Of a DNA stretch of 64,000 nucleotides, positions 1 to 12,127 are shown piece after piece. Within the stretch, counting starts at the first letter, position 1, and each line of letters begins with the position of its first letter. The DNA comes from Hypomyces perniciosus (taxonomy: Eukaryota > Ascomycota > Sordariomycetes > Hypocreales > Hypocreaceae): positions 124,001 through 188,000 of the forward strand of contig SPDT01000005.1 of NCBI GenBank assembly GCA_008477525.1, in the 5' to 3' direction. The notes under the pieces were generated by a model. It had not been told where the DNA came from and searched no databases. It worked only from the letters and a program-made list of their open reading frames with translations. A program made the position numbers and the translations under genes.

Positions 1-866
1 ATGGTAGAGAGCATCCCCCCAACGGCAATGGACGCCTTGGTCATGGAATCCCTTAACAAATCGCGGGCCGAGACTCTCCAAACCAAGACGTTGACGGCGG
101 CCGTGCAGGTGACGCCCATGACGAGCATCTTGAAGACCTGCACAATCTTCTGGTTGGAGAAGACGTTATCTATGACGGCGTTCTCCTTGGTGAGGACGGA
201 TATGATGGCAAGCGACGCCAAGGTGCTGCCGACGTTGACGAGAGGGTTTGCCATTTTCTGCTTGGCCCATCCCATGAGTCCGAAGGCGCCTCCAATGAAG
301 AAGACGACCACCAGGACATGGGCGAGCGTTGCCAATCCCATGGCAGAGCCAACAAGCACCGAGACGACCATCGATAGTATAGACACGAGTTCGGCGTAGG
401 CGACGGCGACGACAGCGATGAGGACGGCTTCGATCATGGAACCGGTCGAGCGAGCGGGATGGAAGTAGACGGTGATGGTCGCAACGACATGCTTACCATC
501 AGGCTTGCCCAGGAAGCCGGACAAGGGCGACAGGAAGGTGGCCAAGCTGGCCAGCGTGTAGGCCATGGTGCATTTGAGCACGCCATGTCCCAGAGGTGAG
601 TCGAGCCATCTGATGAAGTGTAGTAGCGATGCCTTTGCCGAGTAGCCCATGGCGTCGGCTCTCCGGGCCATCCACTCGCGCAGGGAGACGACACAGCGCT
701 TTAAGTAGCTGTTCTTGACGGGTTCGTGGACTCGGATCGAGGAGACGGGAGTGCGACGCGATGACGGCTGGCGGGGCGATCGGTTGCCAAGGCCTGTAGC
801 AGCCACTATAGGCGAAACAGAGGCGGCCAAGAAGCCATTGTTGGCAGCCTGGTGATGAGGGTTGAC
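1..866 (-). CDS. FUSC/aromatic-acid-exporter-like integral membrane protein, partial
   Basis: The minus-strand frame is open from an acceptor (CAG at 867-869) to the window edge, so the C-terminal part lies outside. The protein carries a basic segment (motif YLKRCVV), then LGHGVLKCT, then a conserved stretch with GKHVVATITVYFHPARS, followed by several hydrophobic helices read across 100-480. The GKH-VATxTVYFHPARS signature followed by membrane helices is what I associate with fungal Bre4-like/aromatic acid exporter proteins (fusaric-acid-resistance superfamily), which move small organic anions across membranes. The 5' end is unresolved: a candidate first exon (ATG at 1084, donor after 982) joins in frame only through a weak alternative acceptor near 874. 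The family name comes from remembered motifs; the substrate is unknown. Confidence 0.6.
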
Positions 867-3101
867 CTGTGAGTCTCAGCACGCGCGTGCCACGAATTAG
901 TGCGACGGGTGTGCGCATGTGCGCATGGGTGTTGGATGCATGTCTTTCATGTCTTTCATGTCATGTCTTTCGTTTACTTACCCTTACCGCAGTCCTTGGT
1001 GGTGATGCTGGTGATGGAAGAGGCGGTTGAAGCGGCCCCTGGGCGGGCGCTGCCGGCGGTACTGGACCAGAGCGCATATCTCATCGCACGGCTGACGGAA
1101 GCCAAGGAATCAATATCTGGAGCTCATAGCCATAGTTGCACAGTCGTATGCACGATGTATTACGTGACATGTCGGATGAGCTCATGTGGATGGATGCCTG
1201 CTTCGAGCTTCTCAAGACGGACTCGGACGCAGCTGGCTAGGCTCGTAAGTGCCGAAATCACGTCAGTGGCGCAAGCCGTAGCTCTGTCTGTGTGTGGCTG
1301 GAGAAGGGCATGCGACCACTCCAGCCACAGTTTGTTCCTCAGGCCGCCCAGATCTCGGAGACGATACTCGTACAGAGTTCATCGCCCAACGAAAAAGATT
1401 CCGCTTCCGGGCGGCTTTGCCGTTGGAACGGGCCGGCGCTACGAGTATGCCTTTTGGCAGAAAAATACAGTATGTACGGAGTACTAACAGTTACTACTAG
1501 TAGTAGTATCTAGTAGTAAGAGAAGAATTGCCAGCCACAAAAAAACCGTCAGAGCCTCGCAAGTTCAACGTTTTGCGATGGTTTAATGTCATAGGAGGGA
1601 GTCGTGAAGAGTCCTTGAAGTGTCTGCTATTATCAACGTAAATAAATTTTGCATTGATGTACATACATACATACGACGTAGTACCGCTAGTATTTGTCAT
1701 AATGCAGCCAGCGTCTTGGCCTGGCTCGGCCCCTCAGCTTCCAGGCAGGCATTTCAGGCTATTAGCAACCCGCTGTAAACTGCCTGTTAGGGCGTCGGGT
1801 TTGCGCTAACCCCAAACTCGCCCAATGGCCGGCAACCGTCCGTAGCGCTGACCACCATTCGGCCGCTCCGACTTGTCAATCTCTCGAGTCAACGAGCAAG
1901 ATGGCTCTATCCGAGCACGTGTATTTCCGCAGTGCACGTCGCCTCGGAGACTGGAGAGACGCGGGAGACTCTGGAGAGACATTGTAGATATGTCGTCTTT
2001 CTGTTCGCATTCATTCGCCGGGAGCCTTCGGTCAACTTATCGGACCTTCGCCGAGTCGACGCCAACAATCGAGCGAGGAGGAGGTGCGGCAGCATCACTT
2101 GGCGGACTTGGCGCATCAATTGGGAATGCCAGTTTAGGAAGAAAAAAAAATCCCGTCTCAAACGAGTCGGTGCGAACTGCCACGAGCCCTAGTGCGCGCC
2201 GTGTTGGGGTGAGGAGATGGGACGAACCGGCCGATAATGAGTGATACAGACGCCCGCCCGAGGTTCCAAGTTTATTAGCATGTTGGCCAGTGTGCCCGAC
2301 ACTGCAGGAAGAAACAGACTCTGTTTGTTGTTTGTTTGGAATCCGCTGCTGCTGTGCTGTTCTGCTGTGTTCGTATCTTCTGTTCAACTGTTGTTGGATC
2401 GGCATACGGAGGGTGCAGAAATTTAGTCATATGCACCGTCAACAATACGTCGTACCTATGCAAGAGCAGTAAATTTTTTTCCCTCCCCCCGTTAATACGA
2501 GTGATAATGGGCGAAGATCGACACAGCACACACAAAGGACGGCTTCAGTTCAGTCAAGCATAAACCGGCCATCGCCGTTGGAACACAACTTACAAGTTCG
2601 CATGATAGATGGCAACCCTAACCCCATCCATAGCCTTGCTCTCCAGATCAAATCAAAGACAACTCTGTGCGTGCCGTCTTTTCCACCTTGGGCCATTGGG
2701 CGCCCTCGTCACAAGCACATGTGCCTCGCGCGCCGCTCTGGCATCCACAAGCTGAGCGTGTCGGGAACCATGAGACAGGCGTCAAACCCTTGTCCACCGG
2801 TTCTCTCCGTGGGTCTCAGAGAATGCGACATGGCAGGTTAGTGGCATCTCGTAGTGGAGTGCTGCTGTCCGAAGCTGGAGAAACGGTTGCTTTCGGTGAT
2901 AGCCAACTACCTAGGTAAGCTGATATGAATAGGCCAGCGCCCGCGTTGGCTCGACTGGTTCTGTGAGCTTCCTCTGCAGACCCTTTCTGTCTCAGTCGTC
3001 CTGGTGTTGCTCAGTCTGGCCCTGTCGCAAACACCACGCCTTGTTGCAATACGTCTCGGATCCTCGCTCACGCGACACTTTGCCCTAATCTCTCCCTCAC
3101 A
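867..3101. other. Intergenic spacer
   Basis: About 2.2 kb separates the truncated transporter from the next gene. The first 200 bases probably hold the transporter's 5' intron and first exon. Several open frames of 60-140 codons exist on both strands but show no recognisable domain and most begin at non-ATG codons. A TACGGAGTAC motif occurs at 1475-1484. The last 150 bases, pyrimidine-rich, are probably the leader of the gene starting at 3102. Confidence 0.6.
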
Positions 3102-4755
3102 ATGGAGCCCGCCGTCGAGGTCGGCATCCCGCGCAAGACCTTCTGGCAGGTTGCCATGCCGGTCTTTGCTTGCGGTGCTGGACTGTTCTCAGACGGTTAC
3201 ATCAACAACGTCATTGGCTCTGTCAACACTGTTCTCAAGCTTGAGTACGGCGACGTCTACAAGACATCGCAGGCCAGCAAGTATGTCGCCGACATTGCCT
3301 TCGCCGGCACTGTCGTCGGCCAGCTGCTGTTCGGCTTCCTGTCTGACCACTGGTCCCGCTCCAACTCGCTGCTCGTCTCGACCATCATCCTGATTGTCTT
3401 TACCGCGCTGGCCACAGGCTCCTATTACCATGGCGATGCTGTTGGCATGTTCAACATGCTGACGGCCTGGCGATTCTTTGTCGGCATTGGCATTGGCGGT
3501 TTGTCGCACCCCCAATCGAATCATCCCTCCGGCCTCGCAGTTCGTCTAACTCTTGTCTCATAGGTGAATACCCTGCTGGAAGTGTTGGCTGCGCCGAGTC
3601 CAGCGGCGAGCTCAAGTCTGGTACCCGTAACCGATGGTTCATTCTCTTCACCAACACGATGATTGACTGGGGTTTCGTCATCGGCGCTTTCGTTCCATGT
3701 GAGTATTGTCCCACGATATCCTTTGTTGTTGGCTAATGCTCATTCCCGAGTTAGATGTTGTTGCAGCCGCCACTCACAATGGCCACTACAGCACCATCTG
3801 GCGCGTTTCCCTCGGTGTCGGTGTTATCTTCCCCCTCGTCCTGCTCGTCATGCGTTTCAGACTGAAGGAGCCCGAGGAGTTCGCCAAGGAGTCGATGAGA
3901 AGACAGACCCCGTATATGCACGTCTTCCGCTACTACGGTCTCCGCCTGCTCTGTGTCAGCGTTGTCTGGTTCCTCTATGACGTGAGTTTCCCCCTCCGTA
4001 CCCGCCGCCCTCATCTCCCTCATCTTCCCGACCCCATGTTGCCAGGCTTGCTAACGAGTCTGCAGTTCTCCTCCTACGCCTTCGGCATCTACTCGTCTTC
4101 CATCCTCAGCGGCGTCTACGGCGACGAGGCTCCCCTCACTACCATCTTCGGCTGGAACACTGTCATCAACATGTTCTACCTCCCCGGTACCATCATGGGT
4201 GCCTGCGTCAGCGACTGGATCGGCCCCAAGTATACTCTGATCATCGGTGTTTCGCTCCAGGCCATCGTTGGCTACATCATGGCCGGTGTCTATGACAAGA
4301 TCTCCCAGCACATTGCCGGTTTCGCCGTCGTCTATGGTATCTTCTTGTCTCTCGGTGAGTTCGGTCCCGGTAACAACATCGGTCTGCTGGCCGCCAAGTC
4401 CTGCGCTACCGGTGTCCGTGGCCGTTACTACGGTATTGCTGCCGCCATTGGAAAGATCGGTGCCTTCGTCGGAACCTGGGTCTTCCCCTACATCGAGGCC
4501 GCCGGTGGTGATGACGCTACCAAGGTTGCGCAGTATCCCTTCTGGGTTGCCTCCAGCTTGGCTCTCCTGTCTGCTGCCATTACCTTCTTCGGTCTCCCTG
4601 ATGTCGGCCAGGACACCATCCACGAGGAGGATCTCAAGTTCCGTGAGTACCTTGAGAGCAAGGGCTGGGATACCAACCAGCTTGGTCTTGGCAAGTCTGA
4701 CTCTGCGCCTTCATACCGCGAGACGGAGCATGCTGAGCCCAAGTTGGTGCTGTGA
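3102..4755 (+). CDS. GIT1-type glycerophosphodiester/glycerophosphoinositol MFS transporter
   Basis: Four exons join in frame: 3102-3498, 3564-3698, 3755-3981 and 4066-4755, giving 482 residues, normal for the family. Introns start GTTTGT or GTGAGT and end TAG/CAG. The product is a 12-helix major facilitator. Family marks are the first helix FSDGYINN, the loop LSDHWSRS, the helix-4/5 motif GIGGEYPAGS followed by SGTRNRWF and NTMIDWGF, and [14 protein letters not shown] plus RWF-TNTMID is the GIT1 pattern, distinct from Pho84-type phosphate carriers (GGDYP). Expected role: proton-coupled uptake of glycerophosphoinositol or glycerophosphocholine at the plasma membrane, often induced by phosphate limitation. 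Exact substrate cannot be read from sequence. Confidence 0.88.
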
Positions 4756-5575
4756 GTGCTTTCCCACCATGTCTAGATACCCTGCTTTGGTAGTTTGCTC
4801 GATAGAAAAAAAGGTGTGAGAGAGAGAAAGTGTGAGAGAGAAAAGGAGGAGGGCAAAACAGCCAAGCAAAGTTGGTGACGAGTAATCGCTTGGCGCAGCA
4901 GCCACTCTAATAATCCCTCACAATCTCTAGCTCGGCTAATAGTAGTATATAAATTAATTCGAACATAAGGATTCCAAGACTACTGATTGTCAGCCTATTG
5001 AACTAGTAGACCGCCTTTGGATTATTATTTCTTTTCCACTGTCGTTTCCTTGATCTATTGATGGACGGACGGTTCGGGTCGGTCCGTCCAGTCACCTAGT
5101 CTTTTCAGATGCTTCTACGAAGTATATTCAGATCTATTAGATTTAGCTTTCATCAGTTATTATTTGGATCACTTCATTTAGCAAATCAGTTTGAAATAGG
5201 AAATCTTGAGCTGATAAATATATCTGTCCGCGCGTCTTATGCAGCCACTTTCACGCATATGACCTCATACATTGCTACGTTATTGCGAAACGCTCGCTGG
5301 TTGTGACATAGATATCCACTACTTCGTACTACTTCGTACTACTTCGTATAAAGGCAATATCTCTAATAGATTTCTGCCCTGGGGCTGTTGTGTTTTGTAT
5401 AAATCATCTTGAGATTTGACCGGACTTGATGATGCTCACCCAGTGACATGATTATAAGCGCTCAACTTGCTCATCAAAACGTTGGTATTCATTGCCGCTA
5501 AAAAACCAAACTTACTCGGTACATAAAATTCAACAAACAATTTCCAAGACCTCTAAAGAGTCTAGTCTAGTCTGT
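4756..5575. other. Convergent intergenic region
   Basis: This AT-rich 0.8 kb lies between two genes that point towards each other, so it holds their 3' ends. A tandem of three ACTACTTCGT units spans 5319-5350. No coding frame is convincing; the 65-codon frame at 5109 has no features. Confidence 0.6.
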
Positions 5576-7975
5576 TCAATCATCCGCTGAGCTAACACGG
5601 AAAAGAGCCAGGGACAACGCATCTCCCAACACCGAGTTCGGTGGCTTCTTATGAACCGTAAGCATTCTCCCCAAACTGAATTCCCCCCCTTGGCTAGGAG
5701 CTTGCATCTGTGGTTCATCGTCAGGCGGTTCCAGGCCTGGCACCGAGAGGTTCTTTTTATGTCGCACTGACTGTGTTGCATTGCTTCGTCTCAAGCCAGC
5801 TGAAGGAGCAGGAGGCATGAGAGAAACAGGCCGAGACCGGGGCGCTTCGAATCGTCCTGACGGCGAGCGATCCCCCCCAGTAGGAGCACGGCTTTCTCTG
5901 CCTCTCTCTTCCTTCAACAAGCCCCATAGGTTTTGCACCCACTTCTGTTTCTCCTCCGTCTTCATGGAACGGATGGGGAGGACCTCTGCTCCAGCCATCT
6001 CTCTCGTTGGCCAGGGGAAACTGACTGCCATCTCTTTGAGTGTTACCGAGTCGAGCTGTCGCAGAACAATGCGTAGCTGCGGCTCTACATTCTCAACAAT
6101 GTCATATGACCAGTCATCTCTCCTCTGCAAACGATCTGCTATCTGCGTCATGGCGCCGACTAACCACTCGATGGCGACATGATCGGGGACCCCGTTCGCC
6201 TTGTCGAGGAGCCAGCCAAGCATCTCTGGCGAGCCGGACTGGTTGAGGATAGGAATGCTACGCTTATCGTGTTCTCGGCCTTGGAGCTTCATGATGAAAT
6301 CATTGTACTCCTTCAAGGCGTCCAGAGGCATGCCGACAAAGCGACCACTGTTGAGCGCATGCACAAGCTCATCTCCCAGAGCCAGTCCAGCCTTGATGCC
6401 ACTGTTCAATCCACGGCCAGGCCAGAAGTGCACTGTCATAGCTGCATCGCCAGCCACTGCTACGAGAGCGTGCGGTCGCTTGATTCTGGAGGAGTCTTCC
6501 TGGGGCAGCATCTGGACGCCTTCCCTGACTGCTTGCACTACGATGGGGATGCGCACGACGTTGATGACTTCGCTTTCTTTGAAGCCAAATAGCTTGAGGC
6601 CGTCTGAGATGGAGATCCAGAGAGGGCTTTCCCGATTTTCGGAGGGCGCAAACACCTGGCTTTCTTGAAATCCTTCGGGGATGCTTCCATCGGGCTTCCG
6701 CAGGCATCCAGGTCTACCAAAGTGAACTTGCTGACCATCTATCGCCACCATCTTGTGCCATTCCTCCTCGGTAAGCTGCATGTTAAGATACCCCCTGCCA
6801 TCGTGATCACTCGCGTTCAACAGATAACGGGTCTGACCAAGCGTCAGGAAGACGTTAAGCGGTTGTGACCATGGCAATCCTGCCGGACGGTCGAACGCTA
6901 GCCCAAGAGCATAGCTTCTACCTCGCTCATTCTCGTACCCATGGAAGTACGATTGTCTCACCCATGAGGCGGCACCGTCAGCTCCGAGCAAGACATGGAA
7001 ATCGCCCACATTGGCGAGTTCTTCTCTCGTCATGCCCCCACAATGCAAGTGAATGAGACCCTGGAATTCAGGATCCTGAACTCGCTTCAGGAATCGATCC
7101 TCGACCTTCCGGATCTGGATATTAGCGGACCCGGGCCACACGCGCTCTGGTCGGCCTGCGAACAGCGCTTGAAACGACGGCTTGCTGAGGAGGGTAGTGA
7201 CGGAGTCTTGCAGCGTGACGACCTGGTCTCGTCGCCTTGCGTCAGGTGGATAGTCCACGGAAATCTCGCCACGTGGGCCCTGTTTTTGTATCCAGCGCTT
7301 CTCGTACATGTGCACCTCGACGCTTCCCTGGCCCTTCTCCGCGAGCGCGATGGCAGACGCCAGGGCCGTGGGACCACCCCCTATAATGGCGACTTTCAAG
7401 CGGCCGGCTGGATACTGGTACACGGATACGTCTCCCGGAGGCAGTGGGGAGAGATTCCTCTCCAATGTCGGGTCGAAGAAGAAATCAATGACCGCTCTCG
7501 TCCGGTCAGAGAAGATAGTCTGAGGGATGCGCGCCTTGATCAGCATGAAGCGCACAGCCTGCATGAGCGGCGTGGTCGAAAAAGAGATATGGCGATCGCC
7601 GAATACACCGTGCTGGATCCCAGATGCCAGGGCTTGGGTTGTGCGATTTTGAGGATCCCCGACTATGGCGCGCAACTTCTCGATGACTACGGGATCGGGC
7701 GTCATGTTGGCGATTCGGAGCAGGAAGATGCGCGCCCGATCAAACTCGGTTCGGTTGTCGCCGACATTATCTGCGCTTCCCCAGGCATCTTCGTAGACCT
7801 TGGGGAACAGGATGTCGTTGAACGACGGGGCAGTCAGGTTCTGGCCGCTTCGCTGCTTGAAATTGGACGGCATGGTGACGGCAGGAGGATGAATCCTTGG
7901 GATATAAGACTTCCAGTTTATAGGATCTTTGGGTAATATGTTCGAATGGAGGTTGAAGATGGGGCCGCTGGGCAT
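5576..7975 (-). CDS. Large FAD-dependent monooxygenase-like protein
   Basis: A single exon encodes 799 residues from ATG at 7973-7975; the frame extends further upstream but has no ATG there. Residues 193-215 form a Rossmann nucleotide-binding start (VAIIGGGPTALASAIALAEKG), followed by a hydroxylase-like DG motif (LLGADGAASWVR, about 329-340) and a GD motif near 509 (VAGDAAMTVHFWPGRGLNSG). These three elements mark a group A FAD monooxygenase or related FAD oxidoreductase. About 190 residues precede the Rossmann fold and about 270 follow it, ending in a Pro/Ser/Arg-rich tail (around 720-799). This is much longer than the usual 400-450 residues. It is tail to head with the D-aminoacylase, both on the minus strand. 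Substrate unknown; a MICAL-like or bacterial-type oxygenase relationship is possible. Confidence 0.7.
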   Translation of the reverse strand: MPSGPIFNLHSNILPKDPINWKSYIPRIHPPAVTMPSNFKQRSGQNLTAPSFNDILFPKVYEDAWGSADNVGDNRTEFDRARIFLLRIANMTPDPVVIEKLRAIVGDPQNRTTQALASGIQHGVFGDRHISFSTTPLMQAVRFMLIKARIPQTIFSDRTRAVIDFFFDPTLERNLSPLPPGDVSVYQYPAGRLKVAIIGGGPTALASAIALAEKGQGSVEVHMYEKRWIQKQGPRGEISVDYPPDARRRDQVVTLQDSVTTLLSKPSFQALFAGRPERVWPGSANIQIRKVEDRFLKRVQDPEFQGLIHLHCGGMTREELANVGDFHVLLGADGAASWVRQSYFHGYENERGRSYALGLAFDRPAGLPWSQPLNVFLTLGQTRYLLNASDHDGRGYLNMQLTEEEWHKMVAIDGQQVHFGRPGCLRKPDGSIPEGFQESQVFAPSENRESPLWISISDGLKLFGFKESEVINVVRIPIVVQAVREGVQMLPQEDSSRIKRPHALVAVAGDAAMTVHFWPGRGLNSGIKAGLALGDELVHALNSGRFVGMPLDALKEYNDFIMKLQGREHDKRSIPILNQSGSPEMLGWLLDKANGVPDHVAIEWLVGAMTQIADRLQRRDDWSYDIVENVEPQLRIVLRQLDSVTLKEMAVSFPWPTREMAGAEVLPIRSMKTEEKQKWVQNLWGLLKEERGRESRAPTGGDRSPSGRFEAPRSRPVSLMPPAPSAGLRRSNATQSVRHKKNLSVPGLEPPDDEPQMQAPSQGGEFSLGRMLTVHKKPPNSVLGDALSLALFRVSSADD

Positions 7976-8818
7976 GATCGAAAGACGCCAAAAGCCCAAC
8001 ACCACGAACAGACGAAATAAGGCACAAACAAAGCCCGCACACGGCAAATAGTGGGACAGACAGGCCCTGAATCAACCGGCAGTAGGGAAAAGACGGAGTT
8101 TAGACTGAACCTTACTCCGTTCTCACAAGACTGAGCCGCTGAGGAATTTCGTCCACGACGAAAGAGGACTAAACAGGTATGTGTAAGCTTCTTAGCTAAG
8201 ACTTTAAAATTGACCGATGGATAGTACTATTTCGATAGTCTCTAGAGTCTAGGGAGAAAGAGGGGTTAATATTCTAACCAGTGATTGAATGCCTGATGGA
8301 TAATGGACTATCGAAAGCCAACACCACCAGGCGTTGTTGCTCTGGTGTGTTGGCAATCTGGAGAGCATTCTGCTTCTTGGTATGTTAAAAATAGCCCATA
8401 TCCCTTCAGCTGAGACACATATATGCGTCCTACTATATGCGTGACATGGGGGGGAAACTGTTGAGACGCTCACCACAAGCTACAGGACCCCTTACCCCTA
8501 GTAGATGATACTATCTATGGACTTGGAGGCTTAAAATGACTAAAAAAAAAAGGCCTCTCTTTGGTAGGCGCCACAACACGCGCGGCTCGTGCGCCAGGCA
8601 GGTTAATGAAACTGAGGGCACAGCCACTACTAGGTAGTATCATGGGGTTTCATTGCAGCAGCGGCGCGTGTACGAAGTAGTACGAAGTAACCAACTGACT
8701 CTATACATGTCTTCAGGCATGAAATTCTTCTTGTTCAAATGTCATCTGTCATGGATTTACTTCATGCTGTCACGACTGGGGTTGGCTTGGCTATCTTAGG
8801 CTCTGCATGGGCCTAGTA
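7976..8818. other. Spacer between FAD oxidase-like gene and D-aminoacylase
   Basis: This 0.84 kb should contain the promoter of the FAD gene and the 3' end of the D-aminoacylase. A double TACGAAGTA element lies at 8671-8689. I see no coding potential. Confidence 0.55.
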
Positions 8819-10955
8819 TCACTCGTCTCTCGCTTTGACTTTACCCTCTTGGCCCCTTCTCAACGTCTTGCCGCCTCGTGCTCCCGTCATTTTGCCCTCA
8901 TCCAGCGCCACCTCCCCGTTCACGAGCACAAACCTGATGCCTTTGCTTGGCTGCTTCGCATCCTCGAATGATGCCATGTCCTTAATCGTGTGGGGATCGA
9001 ACACCACAATATCGGCTGCAGATCCTTCCGCAATGAGACCACGGTGGGGATAAACAGATAGGCGTTTGGCTGGCCGTGACGTGAGGTGGGCAATCATGGC
9101 TGGCAGAGGGACCAGGCCGAGGTCCCGGGAGTAATGAGCTGTGAATGAGTGCCATTAGTGTTGACGTTCTAATAACCAAGGTGAAAGAAAATGTGAAAAA
9201 GAGTCTCACCCAAGTATCGAGGAAATGTGCCATATGCTCGAGGATGAAGCGTCTTTCCATGCAGAATCGCGTCACTGCCCGCCATATGAACTCGGTGCTG
9301 CATTATCTGCCTGACATTTTCTTCGTTGCCAACGTGCATAATGCAGCTCGTCGCCAGTCGATCTTTTCGCAGAACCTCGAAGAAAACTTCGATGGCTGGC
9401 TTATTGAGTGATCGTGCAACCTCCGCTACCCTGCGGCCAGAGTAGAACGTGATAGACGGGTCACTTGTAGTTCCAATCTGCAAGTCATCATGTGGCGCTT
9501 AGCAAGTACACTTCAACAACATGGCATCGGGCTGAGAGAGTAATTAAACCCACCTGGATCTCATCCCAGTTCGTTGGTATGCCGTGACCACCGTCACAGC
9601 CCTTCACCTCCACATCCACGCGGATTTTCTCCCTTGCCTCTGGATCCTCAAGCCGCTTCAACGTCTCGGCCGGTCCACCTGAGGATGCCCAACTTGGCAA
9701 TAGCGCAGCTAGAGTTGTACACCCTGGAAGATATGGGTACGTGTCAAGAGTGACGTCTACGCCTTGCTCAAGGGATCTGTCGACCATTGAGATAAGCACT
9801 GGGGCTTTGCCTTTGTTTTCGGAAAAGTTGAGCGTAGCATGTGTAAGATCTGGATTGGTCAGCGACGTTACTCCTGCCATAATACAAGGGGCGGCACAGG
9901 CGTACGGATAGGGCATCCTGTGGTCTCGCCCAGCCCCAGCATCTCAGCATAGCTCTCAATGGCTTGAAAGCCATAGCTCCGGTGATGAGGAGCGTAGAAT
10001 GCACCGGGAAACTCGGCTGCAAGGACGCCGCATAAGGAAGCCAGTTCGGATGTTGAGGCGTACATGCCAGGCGTATAAGTCAGGCCACTGCCCAGTCAGA
10101 TGGGTTGAAGGATCATTGGGAAGAGACAGGGGATCACATACCTGGACATACCCACTGCGCCCTGGGCCATGGCTTCCCTCAATAATTTTATCTGGTCCTG
10201 AATCTCCTCCGGCGAGGCGGGAGTGTCATACGGGCCGCAAGCCAACAAGCGCAAATTGCCCTGTGGCACCAACATGGCAACATTTGTCGCGGTTCGGTTC
10301 CGCTCCAAGCATTCTAGATACTCTCCTACTGTTTGCCATTCAAACATGCCCACACCCTTAAGAGTCGTCCGGCACTCCTCGTCGGTCGGGTTGCCATTCC
10401 ACCCTGCAATCTGCTCTCGAATAGCTTTGAGCTGATCAACATTGCGGATTGGAGCATAGGATATGCCATCTTGACCGACAACCTCAGTCTAGGACCGTCA
10501 GCTATACTCCGTATAATATTTTAGGCCCGTAAATGGGTTCCTCGTGCTCCGGGGCCGCATATGGACCGGCCCCGGGGATTTGGTGGGACAGATCGGTGGG
10601 GAGGGAGTTAGTGGGGGTCATATCTTATGATAAGATAGGGAGAGAGAGGCAGAACATAGGATACTGGGCTGAACTTGTGATGGACTCGACTTACTGTGCA
10701 TCCTTGGGTGATTTTTGCTTCATGATCTGGATGGCTGAGGAGATACAGGTCTGAGTGAGCATGCATGTCAATTAAACCTGGCGAAAGGACGCATCCCTTC
10801 ACATCGATGCGTCGCGCTGATGCAGCATTGATGGAACCAGGAGCCCCGATTTTGGCAATGAGACCGTTGGACACGAGAACATCCGCAACGAAGGGTTCGG
10901 CAGACTCATCGCCAGTGATGACGGTGGGAGACTGGAAGAGTATGTCGGTCGCCAT
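8819..10955 (-). CDS. N-acyl-D-amino-acid deacylase (D-aminoacylase), amidohydrolase superfamily
   Basis: Six exons join in frame: 10955-10695, 10488-10142, 10087-9906, 9849-9554, 9477-9210 and 9138-8819, giving 557 residues. The N-terminal beta domain is followed by the metal-binding HxH motif in SPGLIDMHAHSD (His65, His67), TEVVGQDG after the first splice, SGLTYTPGMY, HLTHA, and the late catalytic-Asp segment MAGSDAILHG with HPRAYGTFPRYLG. The C-terminal strand returns to the small beta domain (GLIAEGSAADIVVFDP). All fit the D-aminoacylase/N-acyl-D-glutamate deacylase family, which hydrolyses N-acyl-D-amino acids to D-amino acid and carboxylate. No signal peptide is seen, so it is probably intracellular. 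Every predicted junction restores a conserved family motif, which supports the exon model. It is divergent from the MDR oxidoreductase at 12128. Confidence 0.88.
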
Positions 10956-12127
10956 TATTGTCAGCAAGTAGCAGTGTAAACGAATATTGCCTCACGATGG
11001 AAAAGAAGTTGAGTGTTAATGTTAATCTTGAGGTCGCTTGGAAAGCTGAACTGATGATAAGAGTGCTCTCCTCTCCGTATGATGGGGTAATAGATTAGGA
11101 GCGATGACGGAGTCAAGGAGTGCTCCGTTCCGTGGGGGGGGGGCCAAGAACCAACCCCCACTTTTTAGTCATGAAGTTGGGGTGACTTTACCCTTTCGTT
11201 TTCAGTTTTGTCTTTATGCTGATGGCATTGATAAATTCCCTGTGGAGTGATTACCATTTGTTGTTGAATTGTTCAGATATTTCCAAGATTATTTCCGAGA
11301 TCCTCACGGTATTGAACTGAAAGTGGAAGAATCTCCGGACAACTTCCGCATCAACTCCGCCAAACTCCGCCCACGAACCATATAAGCGGGTCTCACTATT
11401 CTCGATTACTATTCCTCAACCTTTGCCCAGACTCTTCTCTCTCCGAATGTATCACAAATGGTGAATACCTTGGTGGCTCTTAGTCATAGGTGATGTCCAT
11501 AGCCGGAAATGGGAGAAATATCTACATTGAAAAGAAGAGGGAAAACACCATAACATACAATCCCGCAAAGCTCCCAATAAACGGGAAGGTTTTCTCTTCA
11601 ATTTTATAGGGAAACCCTTCAAATACTCCCTATTATTAAGAGTGACCTAAGAACTAATGACTGGGGGTTGACAATCGAATAAAACTTGTGACTCGCTGTC
11701 TGTGTTACTTACTAATACTTGGGCGTCAATTTGACTTTGTCTCGGACTGACTGGCTGCATTTTCAGTGACAAATGGCAATGCAGTACGAAGTACGGAGTA
11801 GCTTTGGGTGGAATTTGGAATCTTGGAACGTTCAAGAATAACCTAGAAAGAAAAAAAACATTAATTACCACTACTTGCTTATGCTTTCACTTCTTTCTCC
11901 CTCTTTTCTCACATTTTTCTAGTCAATGCTTTAGCGGAGCGCCCGATCTTCGTGGAGCTTGGCGGCTGAACAGATGTGCCGATGTTACGGAGTGATGCAA
12001 TATTAAGCCTCGGCAGTTCATCACGTCGCGCAATAAAATGCCTTGATCATCCATCCCTTTAGTGGTTTATCGCTCATCAAGAAATACATTCTCTTTATTT
12101 CGCCACCTAAGTAAGGAAACATTCGGT
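10956..12127. promoter_or_regulatory. Divergent promoter region
   Basis: The D-aminoacylase starts leftwards at 10955 and the MDR oxidoreductase rightwards at 12128, so these 1.17 kb carry both promoters. A combined TACGAAGTACGGAGTA element lies at 11785-11800. Shared control of the two genes is an inference from the arrangement only. Confidence 0.5.

Noticed and set aside
1..399. Plus-strand open frame from base 1
   Set aside because: Opposite the membrane helices of the truncated FUSC-like gene, whose frame carries a recognisable conserved motif.
6995..7936. Plus-strand open frame of 313 codons
   Set aside because: It lies wholly inside the FAD monooxygenase-like gene on the other strand and has no domain; it is an antisense shadow.
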